A stretch of 64,000 nucleotides of DNA from Clostridioides difficile CD160 (lineage in GTDB: Bacteria > Bacillota > Clostridia > Peptostreptococcales > Peptostreptococcaceae), in assembly GCF_000449425.2 (NCBI RefSeq), contig NZ_AVHW01000086.1, positions 62,001 to 126,000 of the forward strand. The letters run 5' to 3'. How positions within the stretch are numbered: position 1 is the stretch's first letter; the number at the start of each line of letters is the position of its first letter. Below are positions 26,029-35,355 of this stretch, piece after piece. The notes under the pieces are model-generated. The model had not been told where the DNA came from and searched no databases. It saw only the letters and a list, made by a program, of their open reading frames with translations. The position numbers and the translations under genes are program-made.

Positions 26029-26059
26029 TACCCTAACTCCTCTCAATTTTTTGCTGTAG

Positions 26060-28963
26060 CTACAGATGTTTAAATTTATCCAATATAATATTTCTGAAAT
26101 CATCTTTATTAAAACACTGCTTAGCATTATTCATAAATTCTTCATCTTTTAATATCTCAAGGACATTTTTAACAATGTCTTTATCATTAGTCTTAAAAAC
26201 TGGCATAAATATAAAATTTACATTCCCTACACTCCAATCAATAGGATTTTTTAGTTTAACAAAAACAAACCTTGTGCTATTTACAGTAGAGGAATCTCCA
26301 TGAGGTACTCCTATAGCTCCTTTAGAATATGTTGGAAGCATTTCTTCTCTATGTAAAACAGAATCCAAATAATCTTTTTCTACATATCCTTTATTTATAA
26401 GAATTGAGCATATATACTCTAATAAATCCTTTTTAAAATATATATCTGGTTCAAAAATTACTAAATCCTCATCAAGCATTCTTTCATACGCTTTAATTGG
26501 TTTCTCTTCTTGTTTTTTTGAGTTTGATAAGTATATATCTAAATTTTTGAAAAGTTCCTTATTATATGGGATAAAATTTATACCTGGTATCTTAGGATTT
26601 ATTGTCCCAACAATAGCTAATATATTGTTTGTCTCCTTTAAATTTTCAATTTTACAAAATAAATTTTCATCCAATGCACTCATTTGATAACATTTAGTAT
26701 TATCATACTTTTCTTCTAATGTTTTACTTATATACTTGGCAGTTCCTTCTCCAGTAAGACACAAGGTTACAATTGCATTTGTTTTATCTATGTGTTTTTC
26801 CAACTCATAGTTATATCCCATCCTATCTTTTAACAGAGAAAAAAACATTTCATCTAATTCTTCATCTCCCATAGAAACCTTTCTAGCTGCTTCTAATGCC
26901 ATTAATAAGTCTACTCTATCAATAGTTTTAGTATTTATATTAGTTCTCTTATTTACTATTTGCCCTATGTTTGTAAGTGAACCAATATCTACCAAAAATA
27001 ATATTCCTTTTCCTTGGTCTATTATTTTTGATAATTCTACGGCCTTATTGTATATATTTATTGGTTTTTCATTTAAAGGCATATCTATAGCTACAGGAAA
27101 CTTTACTCCTAAAAGTTCTTTAACCACATTTACAGTTTCTGTAGCTATACGTCCATGAGAAATTATTATTAATCCTACTTTATCTTTTTTTACTTCATTT
27201 TTTAGAGCTGACTTTATATAGAGTGTTATAAATCCAACTTCATCATCTGGAATCTTAATACCAACTGATTCTTCAATTCTTATTGCAAAACTTTTACCAA
27301 TTTCATATTCTTTTGAAAAATCACTTCTTATCTTTTCTAAATTTACATTTATTATTTTTTGATTTAGCTTAATTCTTTTTATAGCTTCTTCTAAGTGTAT
27401 TGCTAGATATTTGAACATATTTTTATTTACTTCTAAGCTAATGTTTTTTTCAACTATATCATTCATAAGCTCTTTAACTAATTTGACTAAATTATCACTT
27501 ACAAAACTATTTAAATCACTCATTGAAAAAAGCTCTTCATCACTATTAAGATTGAACTTTAAATCAGCAAATCTATTTAAAATAAAAGTCCATAAAATAT
27601 TTTCTATATCTATATCTTCAATATCTAGAGATTTTAAATCATAATATTTTTTTTCAATTGTTTTGTATATATCTTCTGGTAATATATACTCCTCACTCAA
27701 AAGATTTCCCTTTGCTGAGGATTCATCTAAATTAAATGGTATAAATATGGCATTTTTTAAATATTTTCTTATTTCTGTATATTCAATCTCTTGAAATGCT
27801 GCATCTTTAAAAGAATCCTTAAGTTTTAGAACCTCATTTATATCTACTACTACTATTGATTCTTTATCTTCATCTTTGGAATTTATAAACTTCATAAAAG
27901 CTCTTGCACAAAGAACCTGAATCATATTTTGTAATTGCCCTATGTTTCCACTAAACTTTTTTAGTGCAAGTATTTCAATCACATTTTTATCTACAAATAT
28001 TTTCGCATTTATTCTATTACACTCTTGTTGAAAGATATTATATATAAGGTCTATTTTCTCTTTTAGCAGTCTATCATGTAATGGTGGCAAAGTTATTAGC
28101 ATTGGTATTCTTCTTCTGAATGTCAATAATAAATTAGTCTCTACATTTTCAGTAGTAGCTCCAATCAACATAATACTTACTTTCCTTTCAGCATTGGATT
28201 CACCTAATCTTCTAAATTTACCTCTGTCCAATATAGAAAATAGTATTTCTTGACCCTTTGGAGGCAATCTGTGTATTTCATCTAAGAATAAAACTCCTTC
28301 ATCAGCTTCTTCTACAAGACCTGGTGTATCATACTCTGCTCCTGTAAATGCACCTTTTTTATATCCAAATAGTAAAGATAACAATAATTGTGGATTGTCA
28401 CTATAATCAGCACAATTAAATACAACAAAATTTGAACTTTCTTTTATTACCTTTTTCTTCTTTGCAAACTCATACATATGTTTAGAAAATAAACTTTTAC
28501 CAACTCCACTTTCTCCTACAATCAATGTAGGTAAGCCCTTAGGAGGATACAATATAGCAGATTTAGCCTGTTCTACAGCATTTTTAAGACTCCCATTACT
28601 TCCTATTAGAGTTTCAAAGGAATCGCTTGATTCTTCTTTAGGTACTTCTACCACATCCATTTCCAAACTTTCTTTAGGTAAAAGTTCCTCTACAACTCTT
28701 CTTGATATATTAAAACCTTCTGCCATCAATTCTCTTGTAATTTCTGATATAGAAATATTTTTATTTTTTTGTAATATAGCTGAAATTGCTGACTTTAGAT
28801 AAGGATATCTTCTTTGCCTTGAATTACTTATATTAAGCTCTTTTCTTAAATTAGTTATATTCTCTCTAGTTGTACTTAAAAACTTTGCTATTTGAACATC
28901 TGTTAATGGGTCTTTTTTATTTTCTGTATTTATGATGTTTACAAGTTTATCTCTCAACTCCAT
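26060..28963 (-). CDS. LevR-like sigma-54-dependent PTS operon activator
   Basis: A 967-aa multidomain regulator. The N-terminal HTH (about 20-100) is followed by an AAA+ domain with Walker A GESGVGKS (150-157), the sigma-54 contact loop GAFTGA (204-209) and Walker B VLFLDEI (224-230). Then come a PRD, an EIIA-Man domain (GLIIISHGRIATETV), an EIIB-like region, and a C-terminal EIIA-Fru-like domain (GAIGVPHGDSS). PTS phosphorylation of its His residues would tune ATP-driven open-complex formation with sigma-54 polymerase. A -24/-12 site precedes its own gene, suggesting autoactivation together with the gatAB genes. Confidence 0.92.
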   Translation of the reverse strand: MELRDKLVNIINTENKKDPLTDVQIAKFLSTTRENITNLRKELNISNSRQRRYPYLKSAISAILQKNKNISISEITRELMAEGFNISRRVVEELLPKESLEMDVVEVPKEESSDSFETLIGSNGSLKNAVEQAKSAILYPPKGLPTLIVGESGVGKSLFSKHMYEFAKKKKVIKESSNFVVFNCADYSDNPQLLLSLLFGYKKGAFTGAEYDTPGLVEEADEGVLFLDEIHRLPPKGQEILFSILDRGKFRRLGESNAERKVSIMLIGATTENVETNLLLTFRRRIPMLITLPPLHDRLLKEKIDLIYNIFQQECNRINAKIFVDKNVIEILALKKFSGNIGQLQNMIQVLCARAFMKFINSKDEDKESIVVVDINEVLKLKDSFKDAAFQEIEYTEIRKYLKNAIFIPFNLDESSAKGNLLSEEYILPEDIYKTIEKKYYDLKSLDIEDIDIENILWTFILNRFADLKFNLNSDEELFSMSDLNSFVSDNLVKLVKELMNDIVEKNISLEVNKNMFKYLAIHLEEAIKRIKLNQKIINVNLEKIRSDFSKEYEIGKSFAIRIEESVGIKIPDDEVGFITLYIKSALKNEVKKDKVGLIIISHGRIATETVNVVKELLGVKFPVAIDMPLNEKPINIYNKAVELSKIIDQGKGILFLVDIGSLTNIGQIVNKRTNINTKTIDRVDLLMALEAARKVSMGDEELDEMFFSLLKDRMGYNYELEKHIDKTNAIVTLCLTGEGTAKYISKTLEEKYDNTKCYQMSALDENLFCKIENLKETNNILAIVGTINPKIPGINFIPYNKELFKNLDIYLSNSKKQEEKPIKAYERMLDEDLVIFEPDIYFKKDLLEYICSILINKGYVEKDYLDSVLHREEMLPTYSKGAIGVPHGDSSTVNSTRFVFVKLKNPIDWSVGNVNFIFMPVFKTNDKDIVKNVLEILKDEEFMNNAKQCFNKDDFRNIILDKFKHL

Positions 28964-28995
28964 GCTTAATAACTCCTTTCTTAATAAATTATATA

Positions 28996-29011
28996 AGCAA
29001 CTATCATGCCA
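28996..29011 (-). promoter_or_regulatory. Sigma-54 promoter of the LevR-like/gat operon
   Basis: On the minus strand it reads TGGCAT-GATAG-TTGCT, 33 bp before the regulator ATG, and is near-identical in its boxes to the promoter at 23256. Upstream, TATACAA (29072-29078) and TTGTATA (29098-29104) form an inverted pair that may be the activator site. The remainder of the gap to 29446 shows no gene. Confidence 0.82.
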
Positions 29012-29446
29012 TACTTAATTTAATATTTTTAGACATTTAAACCCTGTAAATAACTAGGCATTATTAGCATTTATACAATTTGATAATCATTTACATTTTG
29101 TATAATTAGTAATTCGCTAAATGTATTGACTATTTATAACTTTAAATAATTTAATCCCTTATTTAAATTATAATGTAAAAATATTTATAAATTTATAATT
29201 GAAAAACTTATTCAATCAGATATAATAATACATATCTACTCAACAATAAAAATTATTATAAATTATGCTTTTAACACTTTCTGTTTTGAAATTTTACTTT
29301 TATATAATAGTATAAATGCTTATCTTATACACATATGATTTTAGCTATATACATGAATTTTACATGCTTTTATCTGGCATACTATACTATTTTAACTTAA
29401 AAATTAATTTACAAGTATTAAATTTATATACAGAGAGGAAAACGAT

Positions 29447-29869
29447 ATGAATACATTTAAAACTGAAATCTTATTGAAATATTCTGCAAAAGATATATTT
29501 AACATATTTACAAAATCTGCAAGATTAAATTTTCCTAATTTTAGCAAAAAAAAGGCAGTAGGCTCATTTGTACAACAGAAAAATAACAAAAGATTTAAAG
29601 TTGAAATAACTAGTTTTGAAAAAAATAGAATCTATGAGATAAGAACAAGTAATAACAGAGAAAGTATTATAACTAGATATGAACTTATACATATTGATTT
29701 AGAAAATACAAAACTTATTTTCACTGAAAGTGAAAGTGAAAGAAATTTATTTGGAAAAATTAATTCAGCTCTTGTAAGAGTATTGTTTGGAAAAAGACAT
29801 CCAGAAGAATTCAATAAATTTATCAAGAACTTAGAAATAGAGTTAGAAAATAAGAACATTAATTTATAG
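29447..29869 (+). CDS. DUF3284-like (START/SRPBCC-fold) small protein
   Basis: A 140-aa soluble protein. The opening alternation of strands and the AKDIFNIFTKSARLNF helix, followed by repeated beta strands (KRFKVEITSFEKNRIYEI, TRYELIHIDLENTKLIFTE) and a long C-terminal helix, fit the helix-grip fold, closest to DUF3284 proteins found beside PTS operons in Firmicutes. The role is unknown; a ligand-binding cavity is expected from the fold. GAGAGGAAA precedes the ATG. It is transcribed divergently from the LevR-like gene, which suggests a shared regulatory region. Confidence 0.6.
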   Translation: MNTFKTEILLKYSAKDIFNIFTKSARLNFPNFSKKKAVGSFVQQKNNKRFKVEITSFEKNRIYEIRTSNNRESIITRYELIHIDLENTKLIFTESESERNLFGKINSALVRVLFGKRHPEEFNKFIKNLEIELENKNINL

Positions 29870-30012
29870 ATATAAATTTAGTACTCTTTTCTTGGATAAT
29901 ACTTAATACATCAAATCTAATGTTTAGCTTAAGACTGCTCCATCTATCATTTTTAATATAAAACTCTTACTAACTTTTTATGATACAATATTTTATAAAT
30001 GATTTATATTAC

Positions 30013-30149
30013 ACTAACTTAATCTAAAACTTAATAATAAAACTAAAAATGAATATTGTAAAACTATTTGATAATTAATCTGTGACTTTTAATTATCAAA
30101 TAGTAACTAAAATTAAAAACATAACTTCATTGTTTTAGATAAAGTTAGT
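30013..30149. repeat. Nested inverted repeats upstream of the MocR-type gene
   Basis: An outer pair of 18-bp arms (30013-30030 and 30132-30149, 17 of 18 complementary) flanks an inner perfect 16-bp hairpin (30063-30078 with 30089-30104, 10-nt loop). The element ends 30 bp before the MocR start codon. It may be an operator, a structured leader or a small non-autonomous repeat. Confidence 0.7.
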
Positions 30150-30179
30150 AATTAAATTAATAATAAGAGGTGAAAATTT

Positions 30180-31565
30180 ATGCCAATTAATTCTTTTGAA
30201 AATTATCCTATGAATTGGAAACCAAAACGACCTTCAAAAGGACAAATATTATATAAAGCTATTGCAGAGCAATTAGAACAAGACATCAACAGTGGAATTT
30301 TGTTGCCAGGTACTAAATTACCACCACAGCGTGAATTAGCAGATTTCTTAGATGTTAATGTCAGTACTATCTCTAGAGCTTTTAAAATTTGTGAAAAAAA
30401 AGGATTAGTAAGTGGAGTTACAGGAAGTGGAACCTTTGTATCTTATGATACTCGTTCAAATTTATTCTTAATGTCGAGCAATAATAAAATTACATTTATT
30501 GAAATGGGCACAATGAATCCAGATTTCACACTAGAAGAAATGAATACTTTATTTAAACATATAGTTAAGGAAATAGATTTTAAAACTATATTTCAATATG
30601 GCCAAAGAGATGGTGCCAAGTGGCAAAAAGAAGCTATTGTCAAATTAATGTATAGAGCTGGTCTTGAAACTACAGCAGATAGCTTACTTCCTGCAAGTGG
30701 TGGGCAAAATGCAATTGTAGCTATTTTAGCAGGTCTATTTCAGCATGGAGATAAAATAGGTGTAGACCCATTAACTTATCCTGGAATAAAGACAGCAGCT
30801 AAAATGCTTGGAATACAACTAGTGCCAATTAAACAAAAAAATAGAGAGGTTAGTGAAGAAGGCTTGTTATATGCTTGTAAAAATGAGAATATCAAAGGTT
30901 TATACATAATACCAGATTATCAAAATCCAACTACACATATAATGTCACAAAGTGGACGAAAAATGATTGCAAATATTGCATCTAAATACAATCTAATTGT
31001 GATTGAAGATGCTATTCATAGTTTGCTTAATGAAGCACATTTAAATCCAGTAGCTTCTTACATACCAAATCAAACAATCTATATTACGAGTTTATCAAAA
31101 ATTATTGCACCTAGTCTACGCCTTGCATATATCTCTACACCTAAACAGTATAGAGAGGCATTATCAAGTGCATTATATAATATTAATTTATCTCAGTCTT
31201 ATTTTTTAACAGAAATTGCTTATCGTATGATTAGTTCAGGAGAAGCTGATAAACTAATCAATGCTCGTCGCAAATCTGCAAGGAGAAGAAACAAGATTAT
31301 TAATCAGTATTTATCTGAGTATAATATTTTGGGAAGTGAAGAGTGTATATTTAGATGGTTGATTCTACCTGATAATATAATGGCAGAAAAATTTGAAATA
31401 CAAGCCCTTAAAGAAGGTGTACAAGTTTATGCATCTGAGCGTTTTGCTGTTGGAAAGGAAAAACCTATTTCTGCAATAAGAATAGCTGTATGCGCTACAG
31501 AAAGTACAGAAGAACTTAAAGCAGGTCTTACTGTATTAAAAAGATTATTGGAGAAGAAAAGATAA
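30180..31565 (+). CDS. MocR/PdxR-family regulator (GntR HTH fused to class-I aminotransferase)
   Basis: A 461-aa transcription factor. The N-terminal winged helix (GQILYKAIAEQLEQDI...LPPQRELADFLDVNVSTISRAF, about 20-90) is GntR-like. The remainder is an aminotransferase-fold domain that binds PLP at the Lys of ITSLSKIIAPSLRLAY. Family members sense PLP or amino-acid adducts. It lies 276 bp before azlCD on the same strand, with a terminator between, so it plausibly controls amino-acid export or its own gene. AAGAGGTG precedes the ATG. Confidence 0.9.
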   Translation: MPINSFENYPMNWKPKRPSKGQILYKAIAEQLEQDINSGILLPGTKLPPQRELADFLDVNVSTISRAFKICEKKGLVSGVTGSGTFVSYDTRSNLFLMSSNNKITFIEMGTMNPDFTLEEMNTLFKHIVKEIDFKTIFQYGQRDGAKWQKEAIVKLMYRAGLETTADSLLPASGGQNAIVAILAGLFQHGDKIGVDPLTYPGIKTAAKMLGIQLVPIKQKNREVSEEGLLYACKNENIKGLYIIPDYQNPTTHIMSQSGRKMIANIASKYNLIVIEDAIHSLLNEAHLNPVASYIPNQTIYITSLSKIIAPSLRLAYISTPKQYREALSSALYNINLSQSYFLTEIAYRMISSGEADKLINARRKSARRRNKIINQYLSEYNILGSEECIFRWLILPDNIMAEKFEIQALKEGVQVYASERFAVGKEKPISAIRIAVCATESTEELKAGLTVLKRLLEKKR

Positions 31566-31571
31566 TTGTAT

Positions 31572-31607
31572 TGCACACAATATTTTAATTGTGTGTATTT
31601 TTTTTTG
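31572..31607 (+). terminator. Rho-independent terminator of the MocR gene
   Basis: CACACAAT pairs with ATTGTGTG around a short A/T loop, then a run of T. It starts a few nt after the stop codon. The remaining gap to 31841 holds the azlC promoter, which I cannot define. Confidence 0.85.
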
Positions 31608-31841
31608 TTGTTACAATAAAATTACACCAGATAATAATTAAATTATAGAGATTAATATAGATTATTACATTGTAATAACTAGTGTATAGAATTTGATAGT
31701 ATTTTATAACTAACTCAATTTTATATAGTAAGCCACATATTAATCCAAATTTATTTTTAAGGTATGATTGCAATTATACAACCAATCTATTTTACTGTTT
31801 TACTAATATTTAATACATTAAAACAAAAGGAGTGATTTATC

Positions 31842-32543
31842 ATGGAAAAATCTCAGCAATTAAGAGAAAGTTTTGTTGCTTCAATCCCAATATTTTTAGG
31901 TTATATACCTATAGGCATAGTAGGAGGAATACTATTACAGAAATCTGGGCTTTCACCTTTTCAGATAGCACTAATGGTAACGCTAGTATTTGGAGGTAGC
32001 TCTCAATTTATTGCAGCTTCAATGATTTCTACTGGTGCAAGTGTAACATCTATTGTTTTGACTACATTTATTGTTAATTTAAGACATTTTTTAATGAGTT
32101 CTAATTTGAATATGTATATAAAAAATAAAAGCCCAAAATTTATATTGCCATTTTGCCATACTATAACAGATGAAACTTTTGCAGTGAATTATGAAAAATT
32201 TACTACTGGAAATTGGTCTGATAAAAATGCAATTTATCTCAATTTCTTCTGTTTAGTTTCATCAGTTTTAGCTAATTTTATTGGAGCATTTTTAGGAGAA
32301 AGTATATCTATAGATAGTTCTATTTCTGGTTTCATATTGACTTCTATGTTTATAGCATTAATAGTTTCTCAAATAAAAAATAAAATTTATATTGTGGTAT
32401 TTATATCATCAATTATTATTTCGGTTATCTTATACACATTATTTAAAAATAATTTAGTAGTAATAGTTGCTTCAATTTTAGCATCTTTAATTGGTTTCTT
32501 CATAGAAGAATCTCACTCTAAAAAGGAGGAATCTTATGAATAA
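31842..32543 (+). CDS. azlC: Branched-chain amino-acid exporter subunit AzlC
   Basis: A 233-aa membrane protein with about six helices, of the AzlC/YgaZ family. It has the N-terminal SIPIFLGYIPIGIVGGILLQKSGL, GGSSQFIAASMI, and NLRHFLMSSNL with the conserved RH. Together with AzlD it exports branched-chain amino acids or methionine. AAAGGAG precedes the ATG. The last 8 bp overlap azlD, so translation is coupled. Confidence 0.9.
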   Translation: MEKSQQLRESFVASIPIFLGYIPIGIVGGILLQKSGLSPFQIALMVTLVFGGSSQFIAASMISTGASVTSIVLTTFIVNLRHFLMSSNLNMYIKNKSPKFILPFCHTITDETFAVNYEKFTTGNWSDKNAIYLNFFCLVSSVLANFIGAFLGESISIDSSISGFILTSMFIALIVSQIKNKIYIVVFISSIIISVILYTLFKNNLVVIVASILASLIGFFIEESHSKKEESYE

Positions 32544-32862
32544 TAATTATTACATACTTTGTATTATAATTGGAATGTATATTGTTACATATCTTCCAAG
32601 AGTTCTTCCTATGTTAATTTTCTCAAAAAAAGAAATGCCTGAGTTTTTGAAAAAAATCATGAAATTTATACCTGTAGCAATACTTACTTCTTTGACTGCT
32701 AAAGATGTATTCTTTAATGGAGATAATTTATATTTATCTATATCAAACCCTAAAATTATATCTTTTTTGGTTGTACTTCTTGTTGCTTACAAGTTTAAAT
32801 CTATTGGAATTTCTATTGTTACAGGTGTGATATCTATATATTTATTTGGAATTATCCTATAA
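32536..32862 (+). CDS. azlD: Branched-chain amino-acid exporter subunit AzlD
   Basis: A 108-aa membrane protein with about four helices. The YLPRVLPMLIFSKKEMPEFLKKIMKFIPVAIL block is the AzlD/YgaH core. It forms the exporter with AzlC. The ribosome site AAAGGAGG lies inside the end of azlC. Confidence 0.9.
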   Translation: MNNNYYILCIIIGMYIVTYLPRVLPMLIFSKKEMPEFLKKIMKFIPVAILTSLTAKDVFFNGDNLYLSISNPKIISFLVVLLVAYKFKSIGISIVTGVISIYLFGIIL

Positions 32863-32938
32863 TCTTTAAGTAACTATTTTAAAATTATTTTATAGATTAT
32901 GCTTACAATTTTTAAGTTATTATTATCTCGATTTTAAG

Positions 32939-32974
32939 TAAAAAACAGAATAGTTTAAAACTATTCTGTTTTTT
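32939..32974. terminator. Bidirectional terminator between azlD and the sensor kinase
   Basis: A perfect hairpin, AAACAGAATAGTTT with AAACTATTCTGTTT, flanked by A-runs and T-runs, lies between convergent genes. Confidence 0.88.
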
Positions 32975-33064
32975 ACATTTCAACCTTTATTATCAATATT
33001 TTAATGTCTTATAATAAAATTTTTATACTCTTTATAAAAAACATGCTTATATTCAAATATTATC

Positions 33065-35134
33065 TCAATCCAAACTTGTTAGTTCTTCTTCATATTTTTG
33101 AAACTCTAAATTTGCTTTAAACAAATCTCCATCTATTTCTATATAGAATTTTCCGCCTTGTAAATTTACTAAATCTCTTGCAATGGCAAGTCCTAATCCA
33201 CTACCTTCAGTATTTCTTGATTCATCTGCCCTTTTAAATCTTTCCATAATCTCACTTGGGTCAAAATTTAATTCATAAGAGGATATATTTTTCATAGTTA
33301 CTTTTACCTTTTCATCACAATCGTATACATCAATATAAACTCTAGTTCCTTCTAAAGAATATTTAGCTATATTAGATAAAAGATTTTCAAATACTCTATA
33401 CATTCTTCTTCCATCTGCACATATATATACTTTGTCATTTGGAACATTCAGCTTTATATCTAAATTACTTTTAGATAACTTCTCTTCAAGCTCACCTATA
33501 CTTTGTCTTAATAGTTGCACTAAATCAATCTTACTAATTTGTAATTCTATATTACCACTACTTACTTTACTAGCTTCAAATAAATCTTCTATTAATAGTT
33601 TTAATCTTTTTGACTTTGATTCAAGCACATTTATATAGTCATTTATATATTTTGGTTGTATAGATTCCTCTTTTTTAATCAAGTCTACATAATTTATTAT
33701 AGAAGTAAGTGGAGTTTTCAAATCATGAGATACATTTGTTATAAGGTCAGACTTCATTCTTTCACTTTTTACTTGCTCTTCTATTGCTTTATCAAGGCCT
33801 TCTCCAATATTATTTATATTTTCAGCTAAAGACGTAAAATTATCATTTCCTGTAATTTTTATCTTATAATCTAATTTGCCCTGTTTTATCTTTTCGGTAC
33901 CTTCTATTACATAACTAAGGTAGGAAAGTCTTTTAGTTATATATATTGCAAATCCTAAAAAAATCCATATAGAAACCACTAACCCCAAACTTGTACTTTG
34001 AGTGCTAATTGCCATGATTAAAATTAAAGATGCTATCACTATCATAATAACTTTTCGTGCTAAAGATACTTTCTTTATAGCGTTAATGACCTCCTTTACA
34101 GTCTTTATTAACCATAAAATCACTCTTACTATAATACTCGACTTAAATATGCATATTTTATTTTCCAAATAACTCAATTGAACATGTATAAAAAATATAT
34201 TGTTTGATACTACTAATAAGGATACAAAAGCTAACATCATGATATAAATATCATAAGATATATTAAAAACATACATAATCAAAAGTGCTATTGAAATAGA
34301 TACTAGTATTACATTAAATTCCATAGGTATCTTACTGTATATTAATAAAAATATGTTATTTCTTTTTAAAGCTTCACATTTTATTCTACTATATAAAATT
34401 ATAGATAATAAACATATAATTGCTAAACTTAAACTAGCTACAAAAAATAATCTTACTTTTTCTGTAGCTTGTTTAAAGATTTGAAAGTTGGTATATACTA
34501 TTCCATCATCTATAGTGGGTTCTTCGGGAAAAGATGCATAGACCTCAAAAGCATCCTCTTCTCCATTTAGTTCCATACTAACATTATTTAGTTCAAATTT
34601 TTCTCCATTTATTTTTTTAGTATATGAGCTTCTTTCTCCATCATTTACTATCTCTATATCACAATAACCTTTAATATTTTGCTTAAAATCCTCTAACGAA
34701 CTATATTCTGTATTTGTATAAAATTGGCCTGAATTTATATTTACAATATACATTTTTATATTTTTTAGAGAACTTAAATATTTAGAAGAAGCTTGTACCT
34801 TCTTCATGACTTTATTATAACCAGAAATGCTACTACTTAAATCTAGACTCTTACCTCTTTTGTAAAAGTATTCATAATTTATTTTTTCTTCACTACTTAA
34901 CCCAATACCCATAGATAGCTTAAAATTGTATAATAAATTCAACATTGTCTCATCATCAAACATATTACTGTCATAAAAATCATCAGATATATTAAAAATT
35001 CCATTCTTTGTAGAAGTTTTTTGTATATTGTATTTAGGTTCAGCAAGTCCTATTGTTACCAACAATATAGTTAATGGAAATGAGATAGATATTATGATTA
35101 ATGAGACTAACTTTAATGCTCTATATTTTTCCAA
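33065..35134 (-). CDS. Sensor histidine kinase (multi-pass, HAMP-like linker)
   Basis: About 689 aa. TM1 (about 8-30), an external domain of about 200 residues, then a cluster of about six helices, a HAMP-like segment, and the kinase core: H-box NVSHDLKTPLTS (His around 470), N-box region FENLLSNIAKYS, and the GSGLGLAIARDLVNLQGG ATP lid. It would phosphorylate the response regulator encoded just upstream. A GTG at 35143 is in frame, but GAGGTG abuts it; the TTG at 35134 has better spacing. The external signal is unknown. It ends at a shared terminator. Confidence 0.87.
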   Translation of the reverse strand: MEKYRALKLVSLIIISISFPLTILLVTIGLAEPKYNIQKTSTKNGIFNISDDFYDSNMFDDETMLNLLYNFKLSMGIGLSSEEKINYEYFYKRGKSLDLSSSISGYNKVMKKVQASSKYLSSLKNIKMYIVNINSGQFYTNTEYSSLEDFKQNIKGYCDIEIVNDGERSSYTKKINGEKFELNNVSMELNGEEDAFEVYASFPEEPTIDDGIVYTNFQIFKQATEKVRLFFVASLSLAIICLLSIILYSRIKCEALKRNNIFLLIYSKIPMEFNVILVSISIALLIMYVFNISYDIYIMMLAFVSLLVVSNNIFFIHVQLSYLENKICIFKSSIIVRVILWLIKTVKEVINAIKKVSLARKVIMIVIASLILIMAISTQSTSLGLVVSIWIFLGFAIYITKRLSYLSYVIEGTEKIKQGKLDYKIKITGNDNFTSLAENINNIGEGLDKAIEEQVKSERMKSDLITNVSHDLKTPLTSIINYVDLIKKEESIQPKYINDYINVLESKSKRLKLLIEDLFEASKVSSGNIELQISKIDLVQLLRQSIGELEEKLSKSNLDIKLNVPNDKVYICADGRRMYRVFENLLSNIAKYSLEGTRVYIDVYDCDEKVKVTMKNISSYELNFDPSEIMERFKRADESRNTEGSGLGLAIARDLVNLQGGKFYIEIDGDLFKANLEFQKYEEELTSLD

Positions 35135-35148
35135 CTTGTCCACCTCAT

Positions 35149-35355
35149 CTACATTGTCAGTATTTTATATAATATAAAATTTAATACAAGCATAATTCCC
35201 ATAGAATAAACTAAACTATTGGAGAAAAAGTTAAAACATATAAGAATTCCTAACATTTGTGTAAATGTAAAAATGACCAAAATCAAAATGCAATTAAATA
35301 TTAAACTTTTTTCTTTTATAAGTTTTCCACTAAAATTTTTCAATCTTATAACCAA
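35149..35355 (-). CDS. Small two-helix membrane protein between regulator and kinase genes
   Basis: A 68-aa frame with two hydrophobic segments (about 18-37 and 44-65) and a basic N-terminus. It overlaps the response-regulator 3' end by 26 bp, starts at TTG (35355 or 35343) behind a G-rich GGTGGTGTGGGG stretch inside that gene, and ends 14 bp before the kinase start, so all three are translationally coupled. It could be an accessory membrane subunit of the kinase. The first ten codons are partly forced by the overlapping regulator sequence, so only the later part is independent evidence. Confidence 0.55.
   Translation of the reverse strand: MVIRLKNFSGKLIKEKSLIFNCILILVIFTFTQMLGILICFNFFSNSLVYSMGIMLVLNFILYKILTM

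Noticed and set aside
29375-29390. Possible plus-strand sigma-54 promoter (TGGCAT) before the DUF3284-like gene
   Set aside because: The -12 part reads ACTAT instead of TTGCW; the essential GC is missing.
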